This document shows positions 1 to 7,229 of a stretch of DNA of 11,902 nucleotides, one piece after another. Where the stretch lies: positions 1 to 11,902 of the forward strand of contig JAEWKB010000273.1 of NCBI GenBank assembly GCA_023386255.1. Direction: 5' to 3'. Under the pieces are notes generated by a model, which saw only the letters and a program-made list of their open reading frames with translations, was not told the DNA's origin and made no database searches. A program made the translations under genes and the position numbers. Position 1 is the stretch's first letter; each line of letters starts with the position of its first letter. The DNA is from Bacteroidota bacterium. GTDB lineage: Bacteria > Bacteroidota > Bacteroidia > Flavobacteriales > Flavobacteriaceae.

Positions 1-1
1 G

Positions 2-39
2 TATATTTGTTAAAGTAAAACAAGAAGCATGTAATTTTG
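2..39 (+). promoter_or_regulatory. Promoter of the tetR-family gene
   Basis: The sequence shows a Bacteroidota-type promoter: a -33 element TTTG at 6-9 and a perfect -7 element TAATTTTG (consensus TAnnTTTG) at 32-39, separated by 22 nt, within the 17-23 nt reported for this phylum. A second exact TAnnTTTG match (TATATTTG) lies at 2-9, but its -33 region would fall outside the window. The -7 element ends one base before the first conserved operator block (40-53), so a bound repressor would cover the transcription start. This is inferred from sequence only; no start site was measured. Confidence 0.65.
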
Positions 40-40
40 C

Positions 41-53
41 TTAACGGTGTTAA
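41..53. promoter_or_regulatory. Putative TetR operator O1 (autoregulatory)
   Basis: TTAACGGTGTTAA, an imperfect palindrome with TTAAC/GTTAA arms. It lies one base after the -7 box of the tetR promoter and 21 nt before the tetR start. The same motif, with a preceding C and a following AAT, occurs three more times before the adaptor gene. The position fits repression by occlusion of the start site and so autoregulation of the TetR-family gene. Binding by this particular repressor is inference from location. Confidence 0.7.
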
Positions 54-74
54 ATGTTTTACACCAATTAAAAA

Positions 75-671
75 ATGGGATGTAAAGAACGTATATTAAG
101 GCAGAAAGAAGAACCCCGCTCTAATATTATTAAAGCTGCAAGGCAAATAGTAAAGGAAGAAGGGTGGCAGGGGCTTAGTATGCGTAAAATAGCCGACAGG
201 ATAGAATATACTGCACCTATTATTTACGAATACTTTGCTAATAAAGAGGCTATACTGCAGGAGCTGACATCTAAAGGGTTTTTATTGTTAGCAAAAGACC
301 TTGACGCGGCAAAGAAGGAAGCCGGTGATGACGCAGCTGCCCAACTGGAGGCCATGTGGCTTGCTTATTGGAACTTCGGCCTTAAGAATAAAGAAATGTA
401 CCAGCTTATGTATGGCGTACAGATGACATGCTGCCAACAAAGCACCCCGGAGAGTGATGCTCCTTATGACATAATTTGTTCATCTATCGCTGAACTTATG
501 GGTGAAGCTGATGCTGATTCGGATATTATAATGCAGAAGTATTTTACATTTTTCTCAGTTATTCATGGGTTGATCTCTATCAACATGCTTAGCGGTGGAC
601 TCTCAGATGAAATAAACAAGCAAATTTTAAAAGATGCAATCAGTGGTATAATACGTTATATAAAAGATTAA
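75..671 (+). CDS. TetR/AcrR-family transcriptional repressor of the adjacent RND pump
   Basis: A 198-residue one-component regulator, the usual TetR length. The N-terminal DNA-binding domain spans about residues 15-62. It shows the family signature: a helix with AARQIVKEEGWQGLSMRKIA, a helix-turn-helix at about 35-54, and the characteristic YEYFANKEAIL stretch (about 51-61) that ends the domain. The C-terminal half is a helical ligand-binding and dimerisation domain. Its segment YWNFGLKNKEMYQLMY (about residues 98-113) resembles the W/Y-x-x-F-x-x-x-N-x-x-x-Y-x-L-M pattern of the WHG-type TetR C-terminal families. By family knowledge it should repress until a toxic pump substrate binds. Its gene is the first of the efflux locus, same strand, 182 bp before the adaptor, and repeated palindromes flank it. 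The ATG at 75 is preceded by an A-rich stretch and no Shine-Dalgarno, normal in this phylum. The ligand cannot be read from sequence. Confidence 0.93.
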   Translation: MGCKERILRQKEEPRSNIIKAARQIVKEEGWQGLSMRKIADRIEYTAPIIYEYFANKEAILQELTSKGFLLLAKDLDAAKKEAGDDAAAQLEAMWLAYWNFGLKNKEMYQLMYGVQMTCCQQSTPESDAPYDIICSSIAELMGEADADSDIIMQKYFTFFSVIHGLISINMLSGGLSDEINKQILKDAISGIIRYIKD

Positions 672-690
672 AATTTTTTTCCTCACCAAC

Positions 691-703
691 TTAACGCCAT
701 TAA
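691..703. promoter_or_regulatory. Putative TetR operator O2
   Basis: TTAACGCCATTAA, 20 bp after the tetR stop. It has the same 13 bp as O4 and sits in a 26-bp exact repeat (688-713) shared with 822-847. The function is inferred from repetition and position. Confidence 0.6.
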
Positions 704-756
704 ATAATTTAATTAATATATGAAATGACTTAGCGCAACTTTTTTTCATCAGTTAC

Positions 757-769
757 TTAACGTTGTTAA
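757..769. promoter_or_regulatory. Putative TetR operator O3
   Basis: TTAACGTTGTTAA, with TTAAC/GTTAA arms like O1. The tail AATGATTTTACA also resembles that of O1 (AATGTTTTACAC), so O1 and O3 form one subtype and O2 and O4 the other. A half-site AACGTTAA follows at 791-798. The function is inferred from repetition and position. Confidence 0.6.
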
Positions 770-824
770 ATGATTTTACAATGTAAAACCAACGTTAATC
801 AATCAATTTTTTTTACACAATAAC

Positions 825-837
825 TTAACGCCATTAA
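825..837. promoter_or_regulatory. Putative TetR operator O4, next to the adaptor start
   Basis: TTAACGCCATTAA, ending 16 bp before the adaptor ATG at 854. A repressor bound here would block either the start site or early elongation on the short leader. It is identical in core to O2. The function is inferred from repetition and position. Confidence 0.6.
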
Positions 838-853
838 ATAATTTAATAACATT

Positions 854-1999
854 ATGAAACGATTAATTATAGTTTTAGTTTTCATTCTCGCTGCAGGGCT
901 GTTCATATACGGCTTTACAAAAGGAAATGATGCGCCTGCACCGGCGCAGCAGGAAATAGCAGTTCCTGTATTGGCAATTAATTCAGGTAACGCTGTAACA
1001 TACAGTGAATATCCTGTAACTGTTGAAGGACGCACTAATGTTGAGATACGCCCGCAGGTAGACGGTTATCTTGATAAAGTATTTGTTGATGAAGGCGCCT
1101 TTGTTCAGGCAGGGCAGCCACTTTTTAAAATTAACGATCACAGGTACTCTGAAGCGTTAAATAATGCTCAGGGCGCATTGAATGCAGCTGAAGCAGCCGT
1201 AATAAACGCAAAACTTGAAGTAGAGAAGCTTACCCCCCTTGTAGATGGAAAGGTTGTGGCTGAATATCAGCTGAAGTCGGCTAAAGCATCATTAAAAATA
1301 GCTGAGGCTAACAGGAAACAGGCACAGGCTGCAGTGGCTTCTGCAAGGATTAACTTAGGTTATACGCTGATAAAAGCTCCGGTAGATGGTTATATTACCC
1401 GCCTTCCTAAAAAACAGGGAAGCCTTGTGTCTGCCGCCGACCCAATGCCGTTGACCGAGCTTTCAGATATTGGTGAAGTACATGCTTACTTCTCATTAAG
1501 CGAGTCTGATTTCATCACCTTCAGGGAAAAGAATGCGGGCAGCACTTTAAACGAGAAGATTAAAAACCTTCCGCCTGTAACGCTGGTTTTACCAAACGGC
1601 AACGAGTATGAGCATAAAGGGCATATAGATATGGTAAACGGCCAGTTCGATAAAACTACAGGGGCTATTACATTAAGGGCAAGTTTCCCTAATGCACAGG
1701 GGCTACTTCGTTCAGGCAACACAGGTAAGGTAAGGCTTGGCATTACCCACGGCAACACTGTAACAGTGCCACAGGCATCTACTGTAGAAGTTCAGGATAA
1801 AATATTCGTGTACACCGTAGACAAAGCTAATAAGGTAACCAAAGTACCTGTTATTGTTTTCGGAAAATCAGGTATTGATTATCTTGTAAAAGACGGGCTT
1901 AAAGCCGGCGACAGGATTGTATACAAAGGCTTTGAAAGCCTGCAGGATGGAACCGTTGTTAAACCCGAGGCCGTATCGGTTGAATTAGCTTCCAAATAA
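854..1999 (+). CDS. RND efflux periplasmic adaptor (membrane fusion protein, AcrA/MexA type)
   Basis: A 381-residue adaptor linking the inner-membrane pump to the outer-membrane channel. An N-terminal hydrophobic segment (residues 4-20) serves as signal or membrane anchor; there is no lipobox cysteine, unlike E. coli AcrA. The first lipoyl half-motif lies at about 62-95 (EIRPQVDGYLDKVFVDEG, then GQPLFKI). An Ala-rich helical hairpin at about 97-166 is the coiled coil that docks to the channel. The second lipoyl half follows at about 168-192 (LGYTLIKAPVDGYI), then a beta-barrel domain (about 205-300) and a membrane-proximal domain to the end. Length and domain order are typical of HlyD/AcrA-family adaptors. 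It is the first gene after the operator array and lies 31 bp before the pump gene, so it is almost surely in one operon. The start ATGAAACGATTA is well supported by the lysine/arginine plus hydrophobic start. Confidence 0.95.
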   Translation: MKRLIIVLVFILAAGLFIYGFTKGNDAPAPAQQEIAVPVLAINSGNAVTYSEYPVTVEGRTNVEIRPQVDGYLDKVFVDEGAFVQAGQPLFKINDHRYSEALNNAQGALNAAEAAVINAKLEVEKLTPLVDGKVVAEYQLKSAKASLKIAEANRKQAQAAVASARINLGYTLIKAPVDGYITRLPKKQGSLVSAADPMPLTELSDIGEVHAYFSLSESDFITFREKNAGSTLNEKIKNLPPVTLVLPNGNEYEHKGHIDMVNGQFDKTTGAITLRASFPNAQGLLRSGNTGKVRLGITHGNTVTVPQASTVEVQDKIFVYTVDKANKVTKVPVIVFGKSGIDYLVKDGLKAGDRIVYKGFESLQDGTVVKPEAVSVELASK

Positions 2000-2030
2000 T
2001 TACATACCAGTAACTTAAACACTACATACC

Positions 2031-5000
2031 ATGTTTAAAAAATTTATAGACCGGCCGGTTTTGGCAACGGTCATATCCATCCTATTGGTTATTTTAGGGG
2101 TCATAGGGCTCGTAAAACTGCCTTTGCAGCAGTTTCCTGATATAGCCCCGCCTGCAGTACAGGTTACTGCTTTATATCCCGGTGCCAATGCCGAAACAGT
2201 ACTACGTTCAGTAGCGCCGTCACTGGAAGAATCCATCAACGGTGTTGAGAACATGACCTACATGAGCTCTACCGCCAGTAACGACGGATCGCTTGTAATT
2301 ACTGTGTACTTCAAGCTCGGCACAAATCCTGACCAGGCTGCCGTAAACGTACAGAACAGGGTAGCCCAGGCCACCAGCCAGCTTCCTGCCGAGGTTATAC
2401 AGGCAGGTGTTAACACAGCCAAGCAGCAGAACAGTATCATTATGGTTATCGATCTGTTCTCTGAAAAGGATGGTGCTTATGACCAGACATTCCTTGCCAA
2501 CTATGCCAATATCAATATAATCCCTGAAATAAAAAGGATTCCGGGCGTAGGCCAGGCAACTTTATTCGGCGGTAGCAAAGACTACTCTATGAGGGTGTGG
2601 CTGAACCCCTCTAAAATGGCAAACTATGGAATCACGCCGCGTGAGGTTATGGGTGCCATACAGGACAAAAACCTTGAAGCTGCTCCCGGTAAATTTGGTG
2701 AAAACAGCACCGAGTCTTTTGAGTACGTTATAAAGTATAAAGGTAAGCTTAATAAACCCGGTGATTATGAAAATATAATAGTACGTACTAATACTGACGG
2801 TTCTATTCTTTACCTTAAAGATGTAGCCCGTATTGAATTTGGATCTTATACCAACAATAGCTTTTCAAGGCACGATACTCACGCGGGCACTAACATAATG
2901 GTGCTCCAGCTGCCCGGCTCTAACGCAAATGAAATACAGGTGGCAATTGACAAGCTTTTGCAGAAGGTATCGAAAAACTTCCCTGCAGGTGTAAAGTATG
3001 AAGTTATATACAACACTAAAGTGATGCTGGACGCCTCTATCAGCCAGGTAAAGACTACGCTTATCGAAGCGTTCCTGCTGGTGTTTATCGTAGTTTACCT
3101 GTTCCTTCAGGATTTCAGGTCAACACTGATACCTGCTATTGCAGTACCGGTGGCAATATTAGGTACGTTCTTCTTTATGTCCATCTTCGGATTTTCGATC
3201 AACCTGCTTACGTTGTTCGCATTAGTACTGGCTATTGGTATCGTAGTGGATGACGCCATTGTTGTCGTCGAGGCTGTCCACGCAAAAATGGAGCAGGGGC
3301 AGGAACCCAAGGAAGCTACATTATCAGCCATGAGCGAAATTACTGGTGCATTAATATCTATTACATTGGTAATGTCGGCCGTATTCCTTCCGGTTGGTTT
3401 TATGGAAGGCTCGGCAGGTGTATTCTACAGGCAGTTCGCACTTACGCTGGCCATAGCAATTGTTATATCTGCGGTAAATGCTTTAACGTTAAGCCCTGCT
3501 TTGGCCGCGTTGTTCCTTAAAAATGTGCACCCACATACTGAACATGGCCACGCACCAGCTCAAAAAACAACATTTAAAGAAAGGTTTTTTGCAGGCTTTA
3601 ATGTTGGCTTCAATAAAATGACCACTCAATACCTGGGCAGCCTTCGTTTCCTTATAAAGAATAAATGGGTGAGCCTTGGAGGGTTAGCTGTGGTAATCCT
3701 TGCAACCGTATGGATGGTAAAGAAAACTCCGTCAGGCTTCATCCCGTCTGAAGACCAGGGCTTCATAGCAATCTCTATGGCAATGCCGGCAAGTACATCT
3801 TTAGAGCGTACCACACAGGCACTTAAAGAAGCTGAGACTGCATTAAGCACAATTCCGGCCAACCAACACTTGGTAACGCTTTCAGGCTTTAATATGCTTA
3901 CACAGTCGTCAAGCCCGTCATTTGGTGTGCTGTTCCTTAACCTGAAACCGCTGAAAGAACGCGGTGAGGTAAGTGATATTAATGCAATCATGGAATTAGC
4001 AAGGCAGAAGCTGGCGGGTGTAAAGGGAGCTAACTTCTTTGTATTTACCTTCCCTACCGTACCTGGTTTCAGTAACATTGACGGATTGGATTTTGTACTT
4101 CAGGACCGTACAGGAGGCAGCCTTGAAAAATTCAGCGGCATTGGCAACAACTTTATAGGTGAACTGATGAAGCGTCCTGAAATAGCCGTAGCATTTACAC
4201 CTTTCCGTGCTGATTACCCGCAGTACGAGATGGAAGTTGATGATGCCAAAGCCGAGCAGTTTAATGTAAGTGTAAAAGATTTAATGCAAACCGTAGGTGC
4301 TTTCTACGGTAGCTCGCAGGTGTCTGACTTTAACCGTTTCGGTAAGTACTACAGGGTAATGGTACAGGCCGATAAAGATACCCGTGCCACACCGGAATCA
4401 CTTACAGGAGTATTTGTAAAAAACAAGCTTGGAGAGATGGTACCGGTTAGTACACTGGTAAAACTTAAACGAGTTTACGGGCCTGAAAATGCCTCACGCT
4501 ACAACCTGTTCAACTCAATGACAGTAAACGCAATACCTAAGCCGGGTGTAAGTACCGGTGATGCTATCAGGGCTGTAGAGGAAGTAGCCGCAAAGCAACT
4601 GCCACAGGGTTATTCGTATGAATTCTCCGGTATGACAAGGGAAGAAATATTATCAGGCGGGCAGTCGGTTGTCATTTTCGTACTGAGCCTGCTATTTGTG
4701 TATTTCCTTCTTGCGGCGCAGTATGAAAGTTACATCCTGCCGTGGGCGGTAATCCTCTCAATACCTACAGGAATATTCGGGGTATTTGCAGCCATAAGCC
4801 TCACAGGCATATCAAATAATATTTATGTTCAGGTGGCGCTGATAATGCTGATAGGATTGTTAGCTAAAAATGCTATCCTTATTGTAGAATTCGCCGCACA
4901 GCGCCGAAGGGCCGGCCACACACTGCTTGCATCTGCGCTTGAAGCTGCTAAGTTAAGGCTGCGCCCTATCATCATGACATCGCTTGCTTTTATTGTGGGT

Positions 5001-5225
5001 ATGGTACCAATGATGTTTGCCACAGGGCCATCAGCGCAGGGTAACCATTCTATTAGTATAGGTGCTGCCGGCGGTATGCTCTCAGGAGTAATATTGGGGC
5101 TGTTCATAATACCGGTGTTGTTCATCATATTCCAGTACCTGCAGGAAAAAGTATCAGGTACACCTGTGCAGCCGTCAAGCAACGGCCAGCTTAAAGATAC
5201 AAAACAATTAGAGTTAGTGAATTAA
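2031..5225 (+). CDS. RND multidrug efflux pump, HAE1 family (AcrB/MexB type)
   Basis: A 1064-residue proton-driven exporter of the inner membrane, expected to work as a trimer capturing drugs from periplasm and membrane. It has the full two-fold repeat: TM1 at about 9-29, first periplasmic loop about 30-340, TM2-6 about 341-495, TM7 about 547-562, second periplasmic loop about 563-870, TM8-12 about 877-1037. Proton-relay residues are all present: Asp407-Asp408 in TM4 (GIVVDDAIVVVE) and Lys946 in TM10 (LIGLLAKNAILIVEFA). Other family blocks include FPDIAPPAVQVTALYPGA near residue 35, the TM6-side SPALAAL, and LRPIIMTSLAFIVGMVPM near 977. This marks HAE1 drug pumps, not CusA-type metal pumps. 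The short C-terminal tail (about 1041-1064) is polar and typical. No frameshift or missing key residue was seen. Substrates cannot be predicted from sequence. Confidence 0.97.
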   Translation: MFKKFIDRPVLATVISILLVILGVIGLVKLPLQQFPDIAPPAVQVTALYPGANAETVLRSVAPSLEESINGVENMTYMSSTASNDGSLVITVYFKLGTNPDQAAVNVQNRVAQATSQLPAEVIQAGVNTAKQQNSIIMVIDLFSEKDGAYDQTFLANYANINIIPEIKRIPGVGQATLFGGSKDYSMRVWLNPSKMANYGITPREVMGAIQDKNLEAAPGKFGENSTESFEYVIKYKGKLNKPGDYENIIVRTNTDGSILYLKDVARIEFGSYTNNSFSRHDTHAGTNIMVLQLPGSNANEIQVAIDKLLQKVSKNFPAGVKYEVIYNTKVMLDASISQVKTTLIEAFLLVFIVVYLFLQDFRSTLIPAIAVPVAILGTFFFMSIFGFSINLLTLFALVLAIGIVVDDAIVVVEAVHAKMEQGQEPKEATLSAMSEITGALISITLVMSAVFLPVGFMEGSAGVFYRQFALTLAIAIVISAVNALTLSPALAALFLKNVHPHTEHGHAPAQKTTFKERFFAGFNVGFNKMTTQYLGSLRFLIKNKWVSLGGLAVVILATVWMVKKTPSGFIPSEDQGFIAISMAMPASTSLERTTQALKEAETALSTIPANQHLVTLSGFNMLTQSSSPSFGVLFLNLKPLKERGEVSDINAIMELARQKLAGVKGANFFVFTFPTVPGFSNIDGLDFVLQDRTGGSLEKFSGIGNNFIGELMKRPEIAVAFTPFRADYPQYEMEVDDAKAEQFNVSVKDLMQTVGAFYGSSQVSDFNRFGKYYRVMVQADKDTRATPESLTGVFVKNKLGEMVPVSTLVKLKRVYGPENASRYNLFNSMTVNAIPKPGVSTGDAIRAVEEVAAKQLPQGYSYEFSGMTREEILSGGQSVVIFVLSLLFVYFLLAAQYESYILPWAVILSIPTGIFGVFAAISLTGISNNIYVQVALIMLIGLLAKNAILIVEFAAQRRRAGHTLLASALEAAKLRLRPIIMTSLAFIVGMVPMMFATGPSAQGNHSISIGAAGGMLSGVILGLFIIPVLFIIFQYLQEKVSGTPVQPSSNGQLKDTKQLELVN

Positions 5226-5349
5226 TTCAAGGGATGCCTGCTGATTATGTATTTCCATTTCGGCAGAGGAGGGTCTTATGCTGGTTAACAGATTTACTTT
5301 TGGCCGGAATGGATAAGGCATCCTGATCTTAATAAAAACAACCATTACA
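5226..5349 (+). other. Pump-to-channel gap with long-range inverted repeat
   Basis: This gap of 124 bp is longer than the 31 bp between adaptor and pump. GGATGCCT at 5232-5239 pairs perfectly with AGGCATCC at 5316-5323, which would close a 76-nt loop in the mRNA. A 30-codon reading frame (5234-5326, ATGCCT to TGA) spans almost exactly the same interval. Neither a promoter match nor a terminator was seen. The element could be an mRNA structure that tunes channel expression, a leader peptide, or decayed DNA. The evidence does not decide between them. Confidence 0.3.
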
Positions 5350-6759
5350 ATGAAAAAATATAATATAGGCCTTTTGTTCGCTTTGTTCCTGTTGCTTACA
5401 GGATGTAAAGTATCAAAGGACACACCTACACCCGAACCTGAACTGCCGCTGACTTACAGGAATGCGGTTGAGACAGATACTACAACTATTGCAGATATTG
5501 AGTGGAAGCAGTTCTTTCCTGACCAAAATCTTCAGGACCTAATTGGTAAGGCTATTACCAATAATTATGACATGCAGGCTGCGCTAAAAAATGTTGAAGC
5601 AGCACGTTTGCTATTAAAGCAGTCAAAGTGGGGTAATGTGCCCAAGGTTGGGCTGTATGTACAGGCTACTACAACCAAACCTTCTGAAAACAGCCTGAAT
5701 GGCTTGAGCGCACGCAACTTTTTAGGTACAACCCATGTTGAAGATTATTCAGCAGGGGTAACTTTATCCTGGGAAGCCGATATTTGGGGCAAGATAGGCA
5801 GCAGGAAGCGTGAAGCCCTTGCACAATACCTTGCTACTGAAGAAGCGCGTAAGCTGTTGCAGACTGATATTGTAGCCGGTGTAGCACAGGGATATTACAA
5901 CCTGCTGATGCTGGATGCGCAACTTGAAGTGGCGAAGAAAAACCTTGCTTTAAGTGATAATACATTGCGCATAGTAAAAATGCAGTTTGATGCCGCCCAG
6001 GTGACATCTTTGGCGGTAGAGCAGACAGAGGCACAGAGGCTCCGTGCCGCCCAGATAGTGCCCATGGTAGAGAAGGAAATTACACTTCAGGAAAATGCAC
6101 TTAGCGTACTGACAGGAGCCCTCCCAGGTGAAATTACGCGTAATGCAAAGCTTGACCTTGTGTCGTTGCATGAAAAACTTTCCACAGGTGTTCCTGCATC
6201 AATTGTGAGCCGCAGGCCTGACGTAAAAATTACAGAATATGAACTTCAGGCTGCCAATGCAAGAGTAGGTGTTGCCAAAGCATCTATGTATCCTGCACTG
6301 AATATAACGGCAGGTGGGGGATTGAACTCTTTCCAGGCGAGCAACTGGTTCAACATGCCGGCGTCATTATTCGGAATGGTGGCAGGTGCCGTAACACAGC
6401 CCTTAATTGAGGGCCGCAGGCTGCAGACACAATATGAAGTGGCCAAAGTAGAGCGTGAAAAGGCAGTTATAAACTTCCGTCAGGCAGTGCTTACAGCTGT
6501 CGGCGAAGTATCTGATGCGCTGGTAAGCGTACAAAAACTTAAAGAAGAGCAGGAACTTGCGTCACAACGTGTAGCAAGCCTGCAAAAAGCAACGAACAAT
6601 GCAGACATGTTGTTTAAAAGCGGTATGGCAAGCTATCTGGAAGTTATAACAGCACAAAGTAATGTGCTGCAAAGCGAACTGGACCTTGTCGCACTGAAAC
6701 GAGACCAGCTTAATGCAGTGGTTTACCTTTACCGCTCATTAGGAGGAGGCTGGAGATAA
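5350..6759 (+). CDS. Outer-membrane efflux channel lipoprotein (NodT/OprM family)
   Basis: A 469-residue TolC-like channel that completes the tripartite pump. The N-terminus is a lipoprotein signal: MKKYNIGLLFALFLLLTGC, with lipobox LTGC and lipidated Cys19 expected. Two OEP repeats follow, at about 60-255 and 275-465. The NodT-family signature is clear in the second: VPASIVSRRPDVKITEYELQ (RRPD at 288-291) followed by AANARVGVAKASMYPALNIT. The first repeat carries the matching YSAGVTLSWEADIWGKI strand region near 133-149. The C-terminal helix pair (about 385-460) ends YRSLGGGW, a common C-terminus in this family. By family knowledge a trimer forms an outer-membrane barrel and periplasmic tunnel docking to the adaptor. 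It is the last gene of the operon, with a strong terminator 20 bp after its stop. The ATG at 5350 is chosen because it gives the correct lipoprotein signal. Confidence 0.95.
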   Translation: MKKYNIGLLFALFLLLTGCKVSKDTPTPEPELPLTYRNAVETDTTTIADIEWKQFFPDQNLQDLIGKAITNNYDMQAALKNVEAARLLLKQSKWGNVPKVGLYVQATTTKPSENSLNGLSARNFLGTTHVEDYSAGVTLSWEADIWGKIGSRKREALAQYLATEEARKLLQTDIVAGVAQGYYNLLMLDAQLEVAKKNLALSDNTLRIVKMQFDAAQVTSLAVEQTEAQRLRAAQIVPMVEKEITLQENALSVLTGALPGEITRNAKLDLVSLHEKLSTGVPASIVSRRPDVKITEYELQAANARVGVAKASMYPALNITAGGGLNSFQASNWFNMPASLFGMVAGAVTQPLIEGRRLQTQYEVAKVEREKAVINFRQAVLTAVGEVSDALVSVQKLKEEQELASQRVASLQKATNNADMLFKSGMASYLEVITAQSNVLQSELDLVALKRDQLNAVVYLYRSLGGGWR

Positions 6760-6779
6760 TGGTGTTTTTGTTTAAGTGG

Positions 6780-6813
6780 AAAAAGCTGCCTTCGGGTGGC
6801 TTTTTCTTTTTTT
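6780..6813 (+). terminator. Intrinsic terminator of the efflux operon
   Basis: An 11-bp stem AAAAAGCTGCC / GGTGGCTTTTT (6780-6790 with 6795-6805) capped by the stable tetraloop TTCG, followed by a C and seven T (6807-6813). Two pairs are G-U, so the hairpin is perfect only in the + strand RNA. It starts 20 bp after the channel gene stop. A near-identical hairpin serves the opposing rny operon at 7159-7184. Confidence 0.93.
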
Positions 6814-7158
6814 GGGAAGCTGGCTAAGCTTCTTTATTTTTTAGGTGCTGAGAGTCAGGAGTAAGTCAGATTGGCTATTAATAAATAAGCCATATGCTAC
6901 ATCCTTTGCCCCTGGCTTTAGCCAGGGGTTACAAATTGAAATTGTAATTTTGGCTTTAGCCAAGGGTTACAGGTTGGAATTGAAGATGGCTTTAGCCGAA
7001 TTATTTATATTTGGCTAAAGCCTTGTGGGTGCTTCTTCTAATCCCCCTGGCTGAAGCCAGGGGCAAATTATAACATGACCCTGTTGGAAAGCCAAGGTAA
7101 GTTTAACAAAACAGCCCCGGCTGATTAGCTTAATCGCTTAATCGCCCAGCTACTCCAC
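6814..7158. other. Noncoding gap between two convergent operons
   Basis: I see no gene here on either strand. The central part (6905-7067) is occupied by REP-like palindromes annotated separately. The left flank (6814-6904) is A/T-rich with short words such as TGGCTATTAATA and a partner AAGCCA, a weak hairpin. The right flank (7068-7158) contains short local repeats such as TTAATCGCTTAATCGC near 7129-7144. No promoter match was noted, as expected between convergent genes. Confidence 0.6.
6905..7067. repeat. Cluster of five REP-like palindromes with a GGCTTTAGCC core
   Basis: Five copies of a short hairpin-forming motif. Copy 1, 6909-6928, CCCCTGGCTTTAGCCAGGGG; copy 2, 6950-6963, TTGGCTTTAGCCAA; copy 3, 6988-6997, GGCTTTAGCC; copy 4, 7013-7022, GGCTAAAGCC (reverse orientation); copy 5, 7044-7063, CCCCTGGCTGAAGCCAGGGG (reverse orientation). 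Copies 1 and 2 share about 20 further bases downstream (GGGTTACA, then TTG and AATTG), with cores 38 and 36 bp apart. The outer copies form a 24-bp inverted pair with one mismatch (6905-6928 against 7044-7067). This looks like the small intergenic REP-type repeats that are mobilised in other bacteria by IS200-like RAYT transposases. No transposase is in the window, and the link is inference. Confidence 0.8.
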
Positions 7159-7184
7159 AAAAAAAGCCACCCTAAGGCAGCTTT
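7159..7184 (-). terminator. Intrinsic terminator of the rny operon
   Basis: Read on the minus strand, AAAGCTGCC / GGTGGCTTT (7176-7184 with 7163-7171) forms a 9-bp stem with a TTAG loop, followed by seven U (complement of A7159-7165). The two G-U pairs make it stable only as minus-strand RNA, which fixes the direction. It lies 45 bp after the rny stop. Confidence 0.88.
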
Positions 7185-7229
7185 CATTTTTCTTGCTAAG
7201 AAGCTAAATCGCTCAGAAACTAAGCAGCT

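Larger units (their letters stand above)
672..853 (+). promoter_or_regulatory. Efflux operon control region with three tandem operator units
   Basis: This 182-bp gap holds three diverged repeats of about 67 bp. Each has a run of 7-8 T (673-680, 740-746, 807-814), then about 10 nt, then CTTAACGNNRTTAAAT and an A/T-rich tail. Operators start at 691, 757 and 825, so the spacings are 66 and 68 bp. Units 1 and 3 are identical over 26 bp (688-713 and 822-847), and unit 1 is followed by an ATGAAATGA that mimics the real ATGAAACGA start of the adaptor gene, as if it were an old duplicate of the gene start. I found no exact TAnnTTTG -7 box here, so the operon promoter itself is not located. There is no hairpin before the first T run, so I do not call a terminator after tetR. 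Confidence 0.6.

Noticed and set aside
671..690. The T run after tetR as an intrinsic terminator
   Set aside because: No GC-rich hairpin precedes it; similar T runs recur in the two following units, so it belongs to the repeat.
2000..2030. Short direct repeat ACATACC before the pump gene as a regulatory site
   Set aside because: Two 7-bp copies in a 31-bp A/T-rich intraoperon gap are easily due to chance, and no promoter features accompany them.
3626..4078. A 150-codon minus-strand frame within the RND pump gene
   Set aside because: It is antisense to conserved pump sequence and has no family features; it is best explained as a shadow of codon usage in the pump.
6909..7063. The repeated cores at 36-38 bp spacing as a CRISPR array
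   Set aside because: The repeats are only 10-20 bp, vary in length, switch orientation, and the intervening sequences are partly shared, not unique spacers. No cas gene is near.
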